This document shows positions 21,529-29,019 of a stretch of 33,242 nucleotides of DNA, one piece after another (the stretch's first letter is position 1; the number at the start of each line of letters is the position of its first letter). The stretch lies in assembly GCA_016210545.1 (NCBI GenBank), contig JACQTY010000048.1, positions 1 through 33,242 of the forward strand, written 5' to 3'. The notes beneath the pieces are model-generated. The model was not told the origin of the DNA and searched no databases. It saw only the letters and a list, made by a program, of their open reading frames with translations. The translations under genes were made by a program, and so were the position numbers. The stretch comes from Chloroflexota bacterium (GTDB lineage Bacteria > Chloroflexota > Dehalococcoidia > JACVQG01).

Positions 21529-23163
21529 ATGAGAGCCGCTGAATTATTGGTCAAATGCCTGGAAAAAGAGAAGGTGAAGTACGTCTTTGGCCTTCCTGGC
21601 GAGGAGGTCCTCAGCCTGCTGGACGCCCTGTCCGACAGCGATATCCAGTTCATTGCCACACGGCATGAGCAGGGGGCCGCTTTCATGGCCAATGTTATCG
21701 GGAGGCTGACTGGCAAGGCCGGAGTATGCCTGGCTACACTGGGGCCGGGGGCGACCAACCTCATGACAGGAGTGGCGGACGCCCTGCTCGATGCCTCTCC
21801 CCTGGTTGCTATCACCGGACAAACAGACCTGTCCAAGACCCATAAACAGGCCCATCAGTACATAGACATCCGTGAGATGTTCCGCCCGATTACGAAGTGG
21901 AATAGTCGCATAACCCGGCCCGAGGCCATCCCGGAGATAGTGCGCTGGGCCTTCAAGGTGGCTGAGTCTGAGAAGCCGGGCGCCACCCACCTGGAGCTTT
22001 CGGAGGACGTGGCGTCATCGGACGTCGTGGGCGAGCCTATCGAGCCTACTCCTGTCAGCTATCCAGCCCCGAACCCGGAGAGCGTGCTGCAGGCGGCCAA
22101 GCTAATTGAGAAAGCGGCCCATCCCATGATTATCGCCGGCAACGGCGTAATCCGGCGCCGAGCCAGCGCCGAGCTGGCGGCTCTGGCCAAGAAGGTGCAC
22201 CTGGCGGTGACCAACACCTTCCAGGGCAAGGGCTGCGTCGACTACAATGAGCCTTACGCCCTCCCCACCGTCGGCATGCACCAGCGGGACTGGGTGATGT
22301 GCGGCCTGGAGAGGGCCGATGTCGTCATCACCGTCGGATACGACCAGGTGGAGTACGAGCCCTGCCTGTGGAACCCGGAAAAGGACAAGAAGATCATTCA
22401 CATCGATACCCTGCCCAGCGACGTGGATGAGCACTACTTGCCTCAGGTGGAGATAGTAGGCGAGATCAGGCAAAGCCTGGCAGCCCTGGCCGAGGCCTGT
22501 AACTTCACCAGGGACTATGCCGGAATATCCAGCCTGCGCGAGTTCCTCTCAGGTGAGTTGAACCAGTACCGCCAGGACACCAGTATGCCGATGAAGCCTC
22601 AGAAAGTGCTGGCGGATATCCGGCAGGTGCTGGACAAGGACGACATCCTTCTCACTGACGTGGGAGCGAACAAGGTGTGGACCGCCCGTATGTTCCCCGC
22701 TCGGTCGCCCAACAGCGTGCTTATCTCCAACGGCTTTGCCTCCATGGGTTTTGCTCTTCCTGGCGCCATCGCCGCCAAGCTTGTCTACCCGCAACGGCGC
22801 GTGGTGGCTGTAGCCGGAGATGGCGGGTTCTTGATGGTCTCTCATGAGCTGGAGACGGCCAAACGTCTGGGTGTAGCCTTTGCCGTTGTCGTCTGGGTGG
22901 ACAACAGCTACGGCTTGATAGAGTGGAAGCAGATCAACGCCTTCGGGCGGGCCTACGGGGTGAGGATCACCAATCCGGACTTCGCTGCCCTGGCGAAGGC
23001 ATATGGGCTGCCCGGATTCAAGATCGAGGCGGCCCAGGACTTCCAGGATACCCTGCGACACGCCCTTACGCTTAACGCGCCGTCTGTCATCGAGGTGCCG
23101 ATCGACTACTCGGAGAACCTGAGGCTGACCGAAAAACTGGGGCACCTGGTCTGCCCGGTATAG
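21529..23163 (+). CDS. Acetolactate-synthase-like thiamine-diphosphate enzyme
   Basis: This 544-residue protein has the three-domain layout of acetolactate synthase and related ThDP enzymes. Marks are Glu47 in ATRHEQGAAFMA (the ThDP-activating Glu), the LATLGPGATNLMTGVADA block, HQYIDIREMFRPITKW, and the ThDP/Mg site GDGGFLMVSHELETAKR...DNSYG (Gly430-Asp431-Gly432 to Asn459). The middle domain is short, and the FAD-specific features of the biosynthetic enzyme are not evident, so it resembles the catabolic AlsS type. No regulatory small subunit (ilvN) is nearby. Other pyruvate- or oxoacid-acting members of the superfamily remain possible. AAAGGAG precedes the ATG. It stands alone between a decayed fragment and the MaoC module. 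Confidence 0.9.
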   Translation: MRAAELLVKCLEKEKVKYVFGLPGEEVLSLLDALSDSDIQFIATRHEQGAAFMANVIGRLTGKAGVCLATLGPGATNLMTGVADALLDASPLVAITGQTDLSKTHKQAHQYIDIREMFRPITKWNSRITRPEAIPEIVRWAFKVAESEKPGATHLELSEDVASSDVVGEPIEPTPVSYPAPNPESVLQAAKLIEKAAHPMIIAGNGVIRRRASAELAALAKKVHLAVTNTFQGKGCVDYNEPYALPTVGMHQRDWVMCGLERADVVITVGYDQVEYEPCLWNPEKDKKIIHIDTLPSDVDEHYLPQVEIVGEIRQSLAALAEACNFTRDYAGISSLREFLSGELNQYRQDTSMPMKPQKVLADIRQVLDKDDILLTDVGANKVWTARMFPARSPNSVLISNGFASMGFALPGAIAAKLVYPQRRVVAVAGDGGFLMVSHELETAKRLGVAFAVVVWVDNSYGLIEWKQINAFGRAYGVRITNPDFAALAKAYGLPGFKIEAAQDFQDTLRHALTLNAPSVIEVPIDYSENLRLTEKLGHLVCPV

Positions 23164-23280
23164 CCTGCCTTTAGACTCCATTCGGTGGGGGCAATTCAGG
23201 ATTGCCCCTTCCTCTTTTGTGCCGGGGCGCCGCCAAAGCGCAGGTGCGAAGCATGTTGCGCGCCTACAGCGCAGTATGTA

Positions 23281-23307
23281 TTGACAAACCTATTATGCCG
23301 ATATAAG
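23281..23307 (+). promoter_or_regulatory. Candidate promoter of the MaoC/SDR module
   Basis: TTGACA (23281-23286) is a perfect -35 and TATAAG (23302-23307) a good -10, at a spacing of 15, slightly short. The surrounding stretch is AT-rich against a GC-rich background. The leader to the first MaoC start would be about 70 bases. Confidence 0.5.
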
Positions 23308-23384
23308 CTTACAGCGGTCACCCGCGTTCACAAGCATTTCCCTTCACTCCAAATACCAAATCTCTCCAAAGGAGGTGCAATCGT

Positions 23385-23864
23385 TTGGTGCAGGAATCAG
23401 CTATCACCGAGGAAATGAGGAGCGCCGTTGGTGTGGATTCCCCTCCGGTCGTCTACGACATCGAAAAAGGTGCGGTAAAGAAGTTCGCTTTGGCCATCGA
23501 AGACCCGAACCCGCTATACCAGGACGAGAATGTTGCCAGGAAGACCGAGTATGGCGGCATAATCGCACCGCCCACCTTCCCTTCCATGCTGCGTAACCCC
23601 GCCGTGGTGGACAAGGTTTTCAACTTCAAGACCCCGCTGAAAGGCTTGCTCAATGGCGGCAACGAGCTGGAGTATCTCAAGCCTATCAAGGTCGGTGACG
23701 TTATCTCTGTGACTGCCAAGTTGGTTGACATAAAAGAGCGCACCGGGGCGATGGGCAAGATGATTTTCTTCTTTGCCGAGACTGCCTACAAGAACCAAAA
23801 GGGCGAAGTGGTGTGCCTGGGGCGCCAGACCCTCATCCGGCACGAGGTAAAGGAGAAAAAGTAG
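23385..23864 (+). CDS. MaoC-like hydratase, N-terminal-type subunit (HadA-like)
   Basis: This 159-residue hot-dog-fold protein matches the N-terminal, non-catalytic type of MaoC dehydratase: AIEDPNPLYQDENVARKTEYGGIIAPPTFPSML. In the catalytic motif D-x4-H the histidine is replaced: Asp40 is kept but Tyr45 stands where the His should be. In known heterodimers such as HadAB, the subunit of this type provides substrate-binding surface while its partner brings the catalytic pair. The TTG at 23385 follows GGAGG by nine bases. The partner gene starts two bases after the stop. The two together should hydrate enoyl-CoA with (R) stereochemistry. Confidence 0.88.
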   Translation: MVQESAITEEMRSAVGVDSPPVVYDIEKGAVKKFALAIEDPNPLYQDENVARKTEYGGIIAPPTFPSMLRNPAVVDKVFNFKTPLKGLLNGGNELEYLKPIKVGDVISVTAKLVDIKERTGAMGKMIFFFAETAYKNQKGEVVCLGRQTLIRHEVKEKK

Positions 23865-23866
23865 CT

Positions 23867-24301
23867 ATGGCGAAGCAGATTTACTTCGATGACGTCGAGG
23901 TCGGCCACGAGCTGGCGCCTCTTATCAAGCATCCCACGACCCAACAACTGGTGAAATGGGCGGGGGCGTCCGATGACTACTATCAGATCCACTACGATAA
24001 GGACTTTGCCCTGGCCAATAATCTGCCCGGTGTCATTGTCCACGGCTGGCTCACCTTTTCCTTTCTGGGGCAACTGGTTACCGACTGGATGGGCTACGAG
24101 GGTACGCTGCGCAAGATCGGCTGCAACTACCGCGGCATGAATTTCCCTAACCAGGACACCATTTGCCGGGGCAAGGTGACCAAGAAGTATGTCAAGGATG
24201 GCGAGAACATCGTAGAGCTTGAGATCAAGGCCGAGAATCCCAAGGGCGATGTCCTGGTGCCGGGCAATGCAACTGTCGTTCTTCCTTCCAGGAAGAAGTA
24301 A
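23867..24301 (+). CDS. MaoC-like hydratase, catalytic subunit (HadB-like)
   Basis: This 144-residue hot-dog-fold protein has the R-specific hydratase motif in SDDYYQIHYDKDFALANNLPGVIVHGWL, with the expected Asp37-x4-His42 pair and the downstream GVIVHG. This is the catalytic half of a two-subunit (R)-enoyl-CoA hydratase or 3-hydroxyacyl dehydratase. The ATG at 23867 is two bases after the preceding stop, and AAGGAG lies inside the end of that gene, so the two are translationally linked. The next gene is a D-hydroxyacyl-CoA-dehydrogenase-type SDR, an arrangement that matches the domains of peroxisomal multifunctional enzyme 2 written as separate genes. Confidence 0.9.
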   Translation: MAKQIYFDDVEVGHELAPLIKHPTTQQLVKWAGASDDYYQIHYDKDFALANNLPGVIVHGWLTFSFLGQLVTDWMGYEGTLRKIGCNYRGMNFPNQDTICRGKVTKKYVKDGENIVELEIKAENPKGDVLVPGNATVVLPSRKK

Positions 24302-24405
24302 GCTCCAGGCGCCAAATTCCAAGCTCCAAATGGGTGCGCACCGGCGAGTTGCCCTCGCATGTCGTTTAGGATTTGGCGCTTGCGATTTGGAATTTTCAAG
24401 AATGC
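24302..24405. repeat. Inverted-repeat element between MaoC and SDR genes
   Basis: The left arm carries GGCGCCAAATTCCAAGCTCC and the right arm GGATTTGGCGCTTGCGATTTG. They pair imperfectly around a GC-rich loop. It fills most of the gap between the MaoC pair and SDR copy 1. It belongs to the same family as 15388, 20897, 28925 and 29941. Confidence 0.65.
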
Positions 24406-24421
24406 AGAAGGAGGACTCTTA

Positions 24422-25378
24422 ATGGGTGACAGGTTAAAGGGGAAGAATGCCGTCGTCACTGGTGGTGGCGGCGGTATCGGCAGGGAGGTCGTTCTGGCGC
24501 TGGCCCGCGAGGGTGCGAACGTGGTGGTGAACGATGTGGGCGGCAGCGTGGCCGGCACGGGCATTTCGCAGACTGCGGCCGACCGCGTTGTGGACGAGGC
24601 CAAGAAAATGGGCGTCCAGGCGATAGCCAACTACGATTCCATAGTCGACTTCAAGGCATCCGAGAGACTTATCGACACCTGCGTCAAGACCTTCGGGCGC
24701 ATAGATATCCTGGTGAACGTGGCCGGCATCCTGCGGGACCGCATGATCTTCAATATGTCGGAAGAGGAGTGGGACGCTGTGCTGGATGTCCACCTGAAGG
24801 GGACCTTCAACTGCTCGCGGTGGGCCTGTGTCCACATGCGGAGGCAGCGCTGGGGTCGTATCATCAACACCGCCTCCGATGCCTGGCGGGGTACGGTGGG
24901 GCACTGCAACTACGGGGCGGCCAAGGGCGGCATCGTCAGCCTGACCTACGCCATCGCCCGGGAGATGGGGCGTTACGGCGTCACCTGCAACACCATCGTC
25001 CCCATTGCCGCCACTCGCATGACCATGAGCGAGGAAACGAAGGCGGGTTTCAAGAAGCGCCTGGAGGCCGGCCTTATCACCCAGGATCGCTATGAGGAAC
25101 TGACGGACATCCCCGGTCCGGAATTCGTGCCGCCCGTCGCGGTGTACCTGGCCAGCGATCACGGGGCCAACATTAATGGCTCTGCCTTTGGCTGCGGCGG
25201 TGGGCGGGTGGCCCTCTACTCCGAGCCGGTGGAGGTCCGCGGCATCTATAAGGACTACAAGAAGAACGGGGCATGGTCGTTGGACGAGCTGATCAACCTT
25301 GTCCCCAAGACGCTGCTGGTGGGTTACACGAATCCTGCGCCGCCGGAACCCGAGGAGAAGAAGGCTGCGGGGGGATAA
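24422..25378 (+). CDS. MFE-2-type (3R)-hydroxyacyl-CoA dehydrogenase SDR, copy 1
   Basis: This 318-residue classical SDR resembles the dehydrogenase part of peroxisomal multifunctional enzyme 2 (HSD17B4) rather than FabG: NVVVNDVGGSVAG, then ADRVVDEAKKMGVQAIANYDS, then NVAGILRDRMIFNMSEEEWD. The nucleotide loop is TGGGGGIG (13-20). The catalytic set is Ser152, Tyr164 and Lys168 (NYGAAK). A C-terminal extension (about 270 onward, VEVRGIYKDYKKNGAWSLDELINLVPK) is shared by all four SDRs in this module. AAGGAGG precedes the ATG. Its position after the MaoC pair supports oxidation of the (R)-3-hydroxyacyl-CoA they produce. The ends diverge into a Pro/Glu/Lys-rich tail. Confidence 0.93.
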   Translation: MGDRLKGKNAVVTGGGGGIGREVVLALAREGANVVVNDVGGSVAGTGISQTAADRVVDEAKKMGVQAIANYDSIVDFKASERLIDTCVKTFGRIDILVNVAGILRDRMIFNMSEEEWDAVLDVHLKGTFNCSRWACVHMRRQRWGRIINTASDAWRGTVGHCNYGAAKGGIVSLTYAIAREMGRYGVTCNTIVPIAATRMTMSEETKAGFKKRLEAGLITQDRYEELTDIPGPEFVPPVAVYLASDHGANINGSAFGCGGGRVALYSEPVEVRGIYKDYKKNGAWSLDELINLVPKTLLVGYTNPAPPEPEEKKAAGG

Positions 25379-25384
25379 TCGGGT

Positions 25385-25590
25385 TCCTCGGGTTCATTGA
25401 GTTTTTAGAATCCCCCGTCGCGATGCATCGAAGATGCATCGGAACACCCCCTTTTCGTAAAGGGGGACAGGTTGATTCCCCTAGTTGCCCGATTCATCGG
25501 GCGGCGAATGGTGGAATTGGTCAGAGGAGGGGGTAGGGTAGTCTCCTCTCCCCGCCGCGGGAGAGGATTAAGGAGAGGGGGCGATCCTCC
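25385..25590. repeat. Composite intergenic repeats before the DUF559 gene
   Basis: A perfect-looking CCCCCTTTTCGTAAAGGGGG stem (25447-25466) closely matches the palindrome at 10426-10445. A second hairpin is TCCTCTCCC (25544-25552) / GGGAGAGGA (25559-25567). A GATGCATC motif is repeated directly near 25421 and 25433. No gene is seen here. Confidence 0.6.
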
Positions 25591-25611
25591 TCGCGTTTGA
25601 TGGGAGACGTG

Positions 25612-26046
25612 ATGACCAATGTCAGGCGCCCTGCTCAGCTATCGTTTGCCCGCCGCCTGCGTCGAGAATCCACTGACGCTGAGCGGCTTCTCTGGTCAAG
25701 GCTCAGACGCAAGTACCTTGAGGGCGCAAAGTTCAAGAGGCAGCAGCCGATAGGCAGCTACATAGTTGATTTTGTCAGTTTCGAGAAGGGGCTCGTCGTC
25801 GAAGTAGATGGAGGCCAGCATGCAGAAGGTGAGATGCTGGAAAGAGATGCCGAGCGGACGAGACAGCTTGAGGCGAAGGGTTACCGTGTGCTGCGGTTCT
25901 GGGACAATGAGGTGCTTTCAAACTTGGATGGTGTATTAGAGACGGTATTAGATGCCCTGGCGCGGACTGGCCCGCCCCCTCTCTCCAACTCTCTCCCGCG
26001 AAGGGGAGAGAGGGATGGGGCTCCTCCAGCCCCACAGAGGCTCTGA
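25612..26046 (+). CDS. DUF559 endonuclease-like protein
   Basis: This 144-residue protein has the DUF559 fold, related to the very-short-patch-repair/PD-(D/E)xK nuclease group. The core is clear: ARRLRRESTDAERLLWSRLR, then FKRQQPIGSYIVDFVSFEKG, then LVVEVDGGQH, then RTRQLEAKGYRVLRFWDNEV. The nuclease residues are Asp53, Glu64 and Asp66, with His70 close by. The normal family length is about 120 residues. The C-terminal 25 or so residues are Pro/Arg-rich and fall in a CTCTCTCCC/GGGAGAGAG hairpin repeat, so the true end has probably been extended by the repeat. GGGAGA precedes the ATG. It sits inside the SDR module without evident functional link, and it is often scattered in genomes as a mobile passenger. 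Confidence 0.88.
   Translation: MTNVRRPAQLSFARRLRRESTDAERLLWSRLRRKYLEGAKFKRQQPIGSYIVDFVSFEKGLVVEVDGGQHAEGEMLERDAERTRQLEAKGYRVLRFWDNEVLSNLDGVLETVLDALARTGPPPLSNSLPRRGERDGAPPAPQRL
25989..26012 (+). terminator. CTCTCTCCC hairpin within the DUF559 gene end
   Basis: CTCTCTCCC (25989-25997), six-base loop, GGGAGAGAG (26004-26012). It is inside the last codons of the DUF559 gene, suggesting the reading frame runs through a repeat or terminator-like element. No T-tract follows. Confidence 0.45.
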
Positions 26047-26058
26047 CGGAGGTTATCT

Positions 26059-26532
26059 ATGAAAACGTGGCTTTATCAAATGAGTTCGAAAAACTCTGAA
26101 CGTGATGACTACCTAAGACAGATGTCGCTAGGGAGCACAACCTCTGGGTTCAAGGTTTCTTCGGTGTTTCCCAAGGCGTCTGCCACTGCGTCGGACGGCA
26201 CTGCTATATATGGGCCCAACCCCAAACAAGGAGATCACGTTATCTTGTTCTCCCTTGTGAACCAATCTAGCGGCAACGTCCAATCCAATGAGGCGGATAT
26301 TTATGGACTAGGTGTGATAGTCAGAGTATTCATTAATGACGGTAAGGTAGTCAAAACGATTGACTTCGATCCCTCCGCACCTACCAGTAAGCTCAAAGGA
26401 ACACCGTTTCGCCATCGTAACATTAGTGACTTGATCAGTAATATCGCGAAGTGGATACCGCCGGGCACAATGTGGGAGATAGATCCCGGAGCAGCTACAA
26501 TACTAGAATCCCAACTACAACAAATCGGGTAG
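26059..26532 (+). CDS. Unknown protein, possibly EVE/PUA-like
   Basis: I do not recognise this 157-residue protein. The start MKTWLYQMSSKNS and a central GDHVILFSLVNQSSGN followed by YGLGVIVRVFINDGK give a faint resemblance to EVE/PUA-like folds (a KxWL start and a G-D-x-V-x-x-x strand), but the match is weak. ACGGAGG lies six bases before the ATG. Its DNA is visibly poorer in GC than the flanking SDR genes, with codon use to match, which suggests a transferred gene. It ends 17 bp before the start of SDR copy 2, so they may share a transcript. The tail (MWEIDPGAATILESQLQQIG) shows no motif. Confidence 0.72.
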   Translation: MKTWLYQMSSKNSERDDYLRQMSLGSTTSGFKVSSVFPKASATASDGTAIYGPNPKQGDHVILFSLVNQSSGNVQSNEADIYGLGVIVRVFINDGKVVKTIDFDPSAPTSKLKGTPFRHRNISDLISNIAKWIPPGTMWEIDPGAATILESQLQQIG

Positions 26533-26549
26533 ATGAGGTTTCTTATAGT

Positions 26550-27452
26550 ATGAGTAACAGACTAAAAGGCAAGAATGCAGTTGTTACCGGCGCCGGAAGC
26601 GGCATTGGCCGGGAGACGGCGCTGGCCTTGGCGCGGGAAGGCGCCAACGTTGTCGTTAACGACCTGGGCGGCGATGTCGCCGGCACCGGCGGCTCGCAGC
26701 GGCCTGCCGACCTCGTAGTGGCCGAGATAAAAGCGCTGGGCAGCCAGGCGGTCGCTAACTACGATTCCGTGGCTGATTTCAAGGCCGCCGAGCGCATCAT
26801 CGATACCTGTGTCAGGACCTTCGGCCGCATAGACATCCTGTGCAACATCGCCGGGACATACATCGGCCGCATGATCTGGAACATGTCGGAAGAAGAATAT
26901 GACCTGGTCTACAAGGTACACCTCAAGGGCACCTTCAACTGCTCCCGGCATGCCAGCGTCCACATGCGCCGCCAGCGCTACGGACGGATAGTTAACGTCA
27001 CCTCTTCGGCCAGGATGGGGTCCGGCGGCGCCAGCGTCTACGGGGCGGCCAAGGGCGGCATCGCCAGCCTCACGCTTGCCGTGGCCCGGGAACTTGGCCG
27101 GTATGGTGTCACCTGCAATGCTATTGCTCCCTGGGCGACGACCCGGCTACTGCAGGCCACCGGCCTCGACGCCAGCCGTCCCGAAGCGGCCACATGGCTC
27201 GCCCAGGAAGGCTTCACCTCTGCCGAGGGCGTCACCGGCCCCGAATATGTGCCTCCGATCATCGTCTACCTGTGTACCGACTATGCATCGAACGTTAACA
27301 GCCAGATATTTCCGTGCTCCGGCGGGCGGATAGCGCGCACCGAGGAGCCGGTGGAAATCCGGGGCATCTACAAGGACTACAAGAAGGACGGCCCCTGGAC
27401 GCTGGACGAGCTGATTGAGATGGTCCCCAAGGTCCTGTTGAAGAAGGCGTAA
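26550..27452 (+). CDS. MFE-2-type (3R)-hydroxyacyl-CoA dehydrogenase SDR, copy 2
   Basis: This 300-residue SDR is a close relative of copy 1: MSNRLKGKNAVVTGAGSGIG, NVVVNDLGGDVAGTGGSQ, VANYDSVADFKAAE, and NIAGTYIGRMIWNMSEEEYD. The glycine loop is TGAGSGIG, and the catalytic Ser/Tyr/Lys set is in TSSARMGSGGASVYGAAK. The third residue of NNAG is Ile, giving NIAG, a mild departure. The C-terminus again ends in EIRGIYKDYKKDGPWTLDELIEMVPKVLL. The ATG at 26550 has only a distant GAGG (11 bases away), so translation may be linked to the preceding gene. The frame reaches further upstream but overlaps that gene and is not protein-like. Confidence 0.92.
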   Translation: MSNRLKGKNAVVTGAGSGIGRETALALAREGANVVVNDLGGDVAGTGGSQRPADLVVAEIKALGSQAVANYDSVADFKAAERIIDTCVRTFGRIDILCNIAGTYIGRMIWNMSEEEYDLVYKVHLKGTFNCSRHASVHMRRQRYGRIVNVTSSARMGSGGASVYGAAKGGIASLTLAVARELGRYGVTCNAIAPWATTRLLQATGLDASRPEAATWLAQEGFTSAEGVTGPEYVPPIIVYLCTDYASNVNSQIFPCSGGRIARTEEPVEIRGIYKDYKKDGPWTLDELIEMVPKVLLKKA

Positions 27453-27523
27453 GCGAGCGCTTCTTCGCAGTTGTCCAATTATGGTCACTGACCAAATATC
27501 ATGATACATCGCAAGTGGCTCTC

Positions 27524-27637
27524 AATGTCATTCTGAGCAAAGCGAAGAATCTCCTGTGCGACCATTTGTTCAGGTGGCGCTTCAACGGCCAGTGCAACTG
27601 GAGATTCTTCGGTCGCTGTGCTTCCTCAGAATGACAA
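27524..27637. repeat. MITE-like element with TGTCATTCTGAG termini
   Basis: TGTCATTCTGAG (27526-27537) with GCGAAGAATCTCC (27542-27554) on the left pairs with GGAGATTCTTCG (27600-27611) and CTCAGAATGACA (27625-27636) on the right. The element is about 112 bp, with terminal inverted repeats of roughly 30 bases and no coding capacity. The TGTCATTCTGAG...GAAGAATCT motif is a widespread intergenic repeat in environmental bacteria. It lies in the 459-bp gap between SDR copy 2 and a small unknown gene. Confidence 0.8.
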
Positions 27638-27744
27638 TGTAATGTGACTTTATTCCGCTAATGACTCATTGGGCCATATTGGCTCTTGAATCAGACGATA
27701 CCATGGCGAGTGACTGTGAATGCCGCGGGGATTTGCAGTGCAGT

Positions 27745-27830
27745 CGTAGGGTGGGTGAAACGAAACCCACTACGAGTTGTTTTATGCTGGTGGGTTTCGC
27801 CCCAGGCGACCCGGGCCACACCCGCCGTGT
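27745..27830. repeat. GTGGGT...ACCCAC hairpin-type repeat
   Basis: CGTAGGGTGGGTGAAACGAA is followed by ACCCACTACG, so the two arms can fold back on each other. A further TGGTGGGTTTCGCCCCAGG lies downstream. Reading-frame translations such as VGWVKRNP are typical by-products of this common repeat and are not genes. Nothing else is seen in 27831-27911. Confidence 0.55.
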
Positions 27831-27911
27831 TGCATGAAGTGATTGGGACGCTGTCAACTTGTAGTGCCCGAGCGTTAGGTGGAATTCAAATCCTAAACAG
27901 GCGGTAATGCT

Positions 27912-28571
27912 GTGACAAATCTTGATAACGCTGGGCAACTTAAGAAGCACAAATCCGGAACATGCGACAAGGACGGTATCAAAGAGCGCTCACCTCTATT
28001 GAATCAAACAGAACTACAACGGCTGAACGATGAAATAAGACAGGTCAATACTGAAGTTGACAAGGTCAATAAAGAGCTGAATTCCAGATATGGTCCTGGC
28101 ATATCCATAGCTTCGCAATTCTGGGTAGTCTCCTTGGTAAAGTCAAGGACAGGACCTTTGCCACCTGACGAAAAACGAAAGCTGCTTGACCGGCGGCGGG
28201 ACCTCAATGCAAAGCTACGAGAATTAGAGACGATGATATTAAGGGATAAGGTCTTCCGATTACTTGAACGGCAGAATACTGGGAGCCTTCAGTTTGTCTA
28301 CGAGTTGACAAAAGAAGACCTGGAAGAAATATCAAGTGCAGAAAGCGATTCGCAGCGTCTCGGCCCGTTGGTCTTTGGAAAAAAGGCACAAGCCAAGAGC
28401 AAGCTTCAGGACAAGAGGAACGGTCGACAGCAGGTTCTCGCATACCTCAAGCAGCAACTCGATAAAGTCCGTGCGCAAGAAGGCTCAGAAGACCGCGAAA
28501 TCATGTTGACCGAGGAAGTACGTGAGGTAGAGTTGGAACTCGCTAACCTCGATGACCAACTAAGCGATTAA
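27912..28571 (+). CDS. Coiled-coil-rich protein of unknown function
   Basis: This 219-residue, highly charged protein starts at a GTG with a weak upstream AGGCGG. Two coiled-coil stretches are evident: QTELQRLNDEIRQVNTEVDKVNKELNS (about 32-58) and an ending region (about 165-219) rich in Gln, Glu, Lys and Leu. Between them lies a segment SQFWVVSLVKSRTG and a basic DEKRKLLDRRRDLNAKLRELE. There is no signal peptide or membrane segment. Its DNA is less GC-rich than the SDR neighbours, hinting at transfer. No family is recognised. Its neighbours are a MITE-like element and another small unknown gene. Confidence 0.65.
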   Translation: MTNLDNAGQLKKHKSGTCDKDGIKERSPLLNQTELQRLNDEIRQVNTEVDKVNKELNSRYGPGISIASQFWVVSLVKSRTGPLPPDEKRKLLDRRRDLNAKLRELETMILRDKVFRLLERQNTGSLQFVYELTKEDLEEISSAESDSQRLGPLVFGKKAQAKSKLQDKRNGRQQVLAYLKQQLDKVRAQEGSEDREIMLTEEVREVELELANLDDQLSD

Positions 28572-28598
28572 ACGAATCCTAGTTGACGGAGGTTTCAT

Positions 28599-28925
28599 GT
28601 GCCGTATGCTACGAAGCGGAGGTCTCGGACCGGTGACATAGGTATGAGACTCGTTTTCCCGTGGCAAATTGAACGGCTTAGCTTCAGGAAACGGCACAAG
28701 AAACGGCGCAACAAACGAGAACAGGATGGGCGTGGTAATCGACGAAATGGTCCTGTCTTGGTCATAAAGAAGGCTAATCCTTGTAGTGCACGAACCGCGG
28801 CTCTGCCTTCCACAAACGGTGGCACGTCTTTGGGCACGAAGCTGAGCAAGAACGCACGGAGGAAGTTGCTGCGGTATGGGAAGAAGCCCTCGCCGTGTCA
28901 GACGTGGCGCTCCGTTCGACCTTGA
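28599..28925 (+). CDS. Small Arg/Lys-rich protein, uncertain
   Basis: This open frame encodes 108 residues with a strongly basic composition (for example KRHKKRRNKREQDGRGNRR, about 31-49) and no recognised domain. A GTG start at 28599 has GGAGG six bases upstream, which favours translation. A competing ATG at 28597 in another frame gives only 14 codons. The high content of Arg, Lys and Pro could equally come from a non-coding sequence. The stop at 28923-28925 is at the edge of an inverted-repeat half (GATTTGGCGCTTGGAGCTTGG). It may be a nucleic-acid-binding protein. Confidence is low. Confidence 0.4.
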   Translation: MPYATKRRSRTGDIGMRLVFPWQIERLSFRKRHKKRRNKREQDGRGNRRNGPVLVIKKANPCSARTAALPSTNGGTSLGTKLSKNARRKLLRYGKKPSPCQTWRSVRP

Positions 28926-29003
28926 AGTCGTTCCCGGTTTGGGATTTGGCGCTTGGAGCTTGGAGTTTGTTTCGGATTTTGTGCTTCGGATTTAGGATTT
29001 CCG
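28925..29003. repeat. Half of an inverted-repeat element before SDR copy 3
   Basis: TTTGGGATTTGGCGCTTGGA, then GCTTGGAGTTTG, then GGATTTTGTGCTTCGGATTTA, all GATTTGG-type units of the same family as 15388, 20897, 24302 and 29941. Only one orientation is obvious here. It ends about 15 bp before the SDR start. Confidence 0.55.
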
Positions 29004-29019
29004 TAAAAGGGGGTGCCCA

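Noticed and set aside
27686-27907. Small frame with VGWVKRNP between SDR copy 2 and the coiled-coil gene
   Set aside because: This is the usual translation of a common GTGGGT hairpin repeat; no ribosome binding site.
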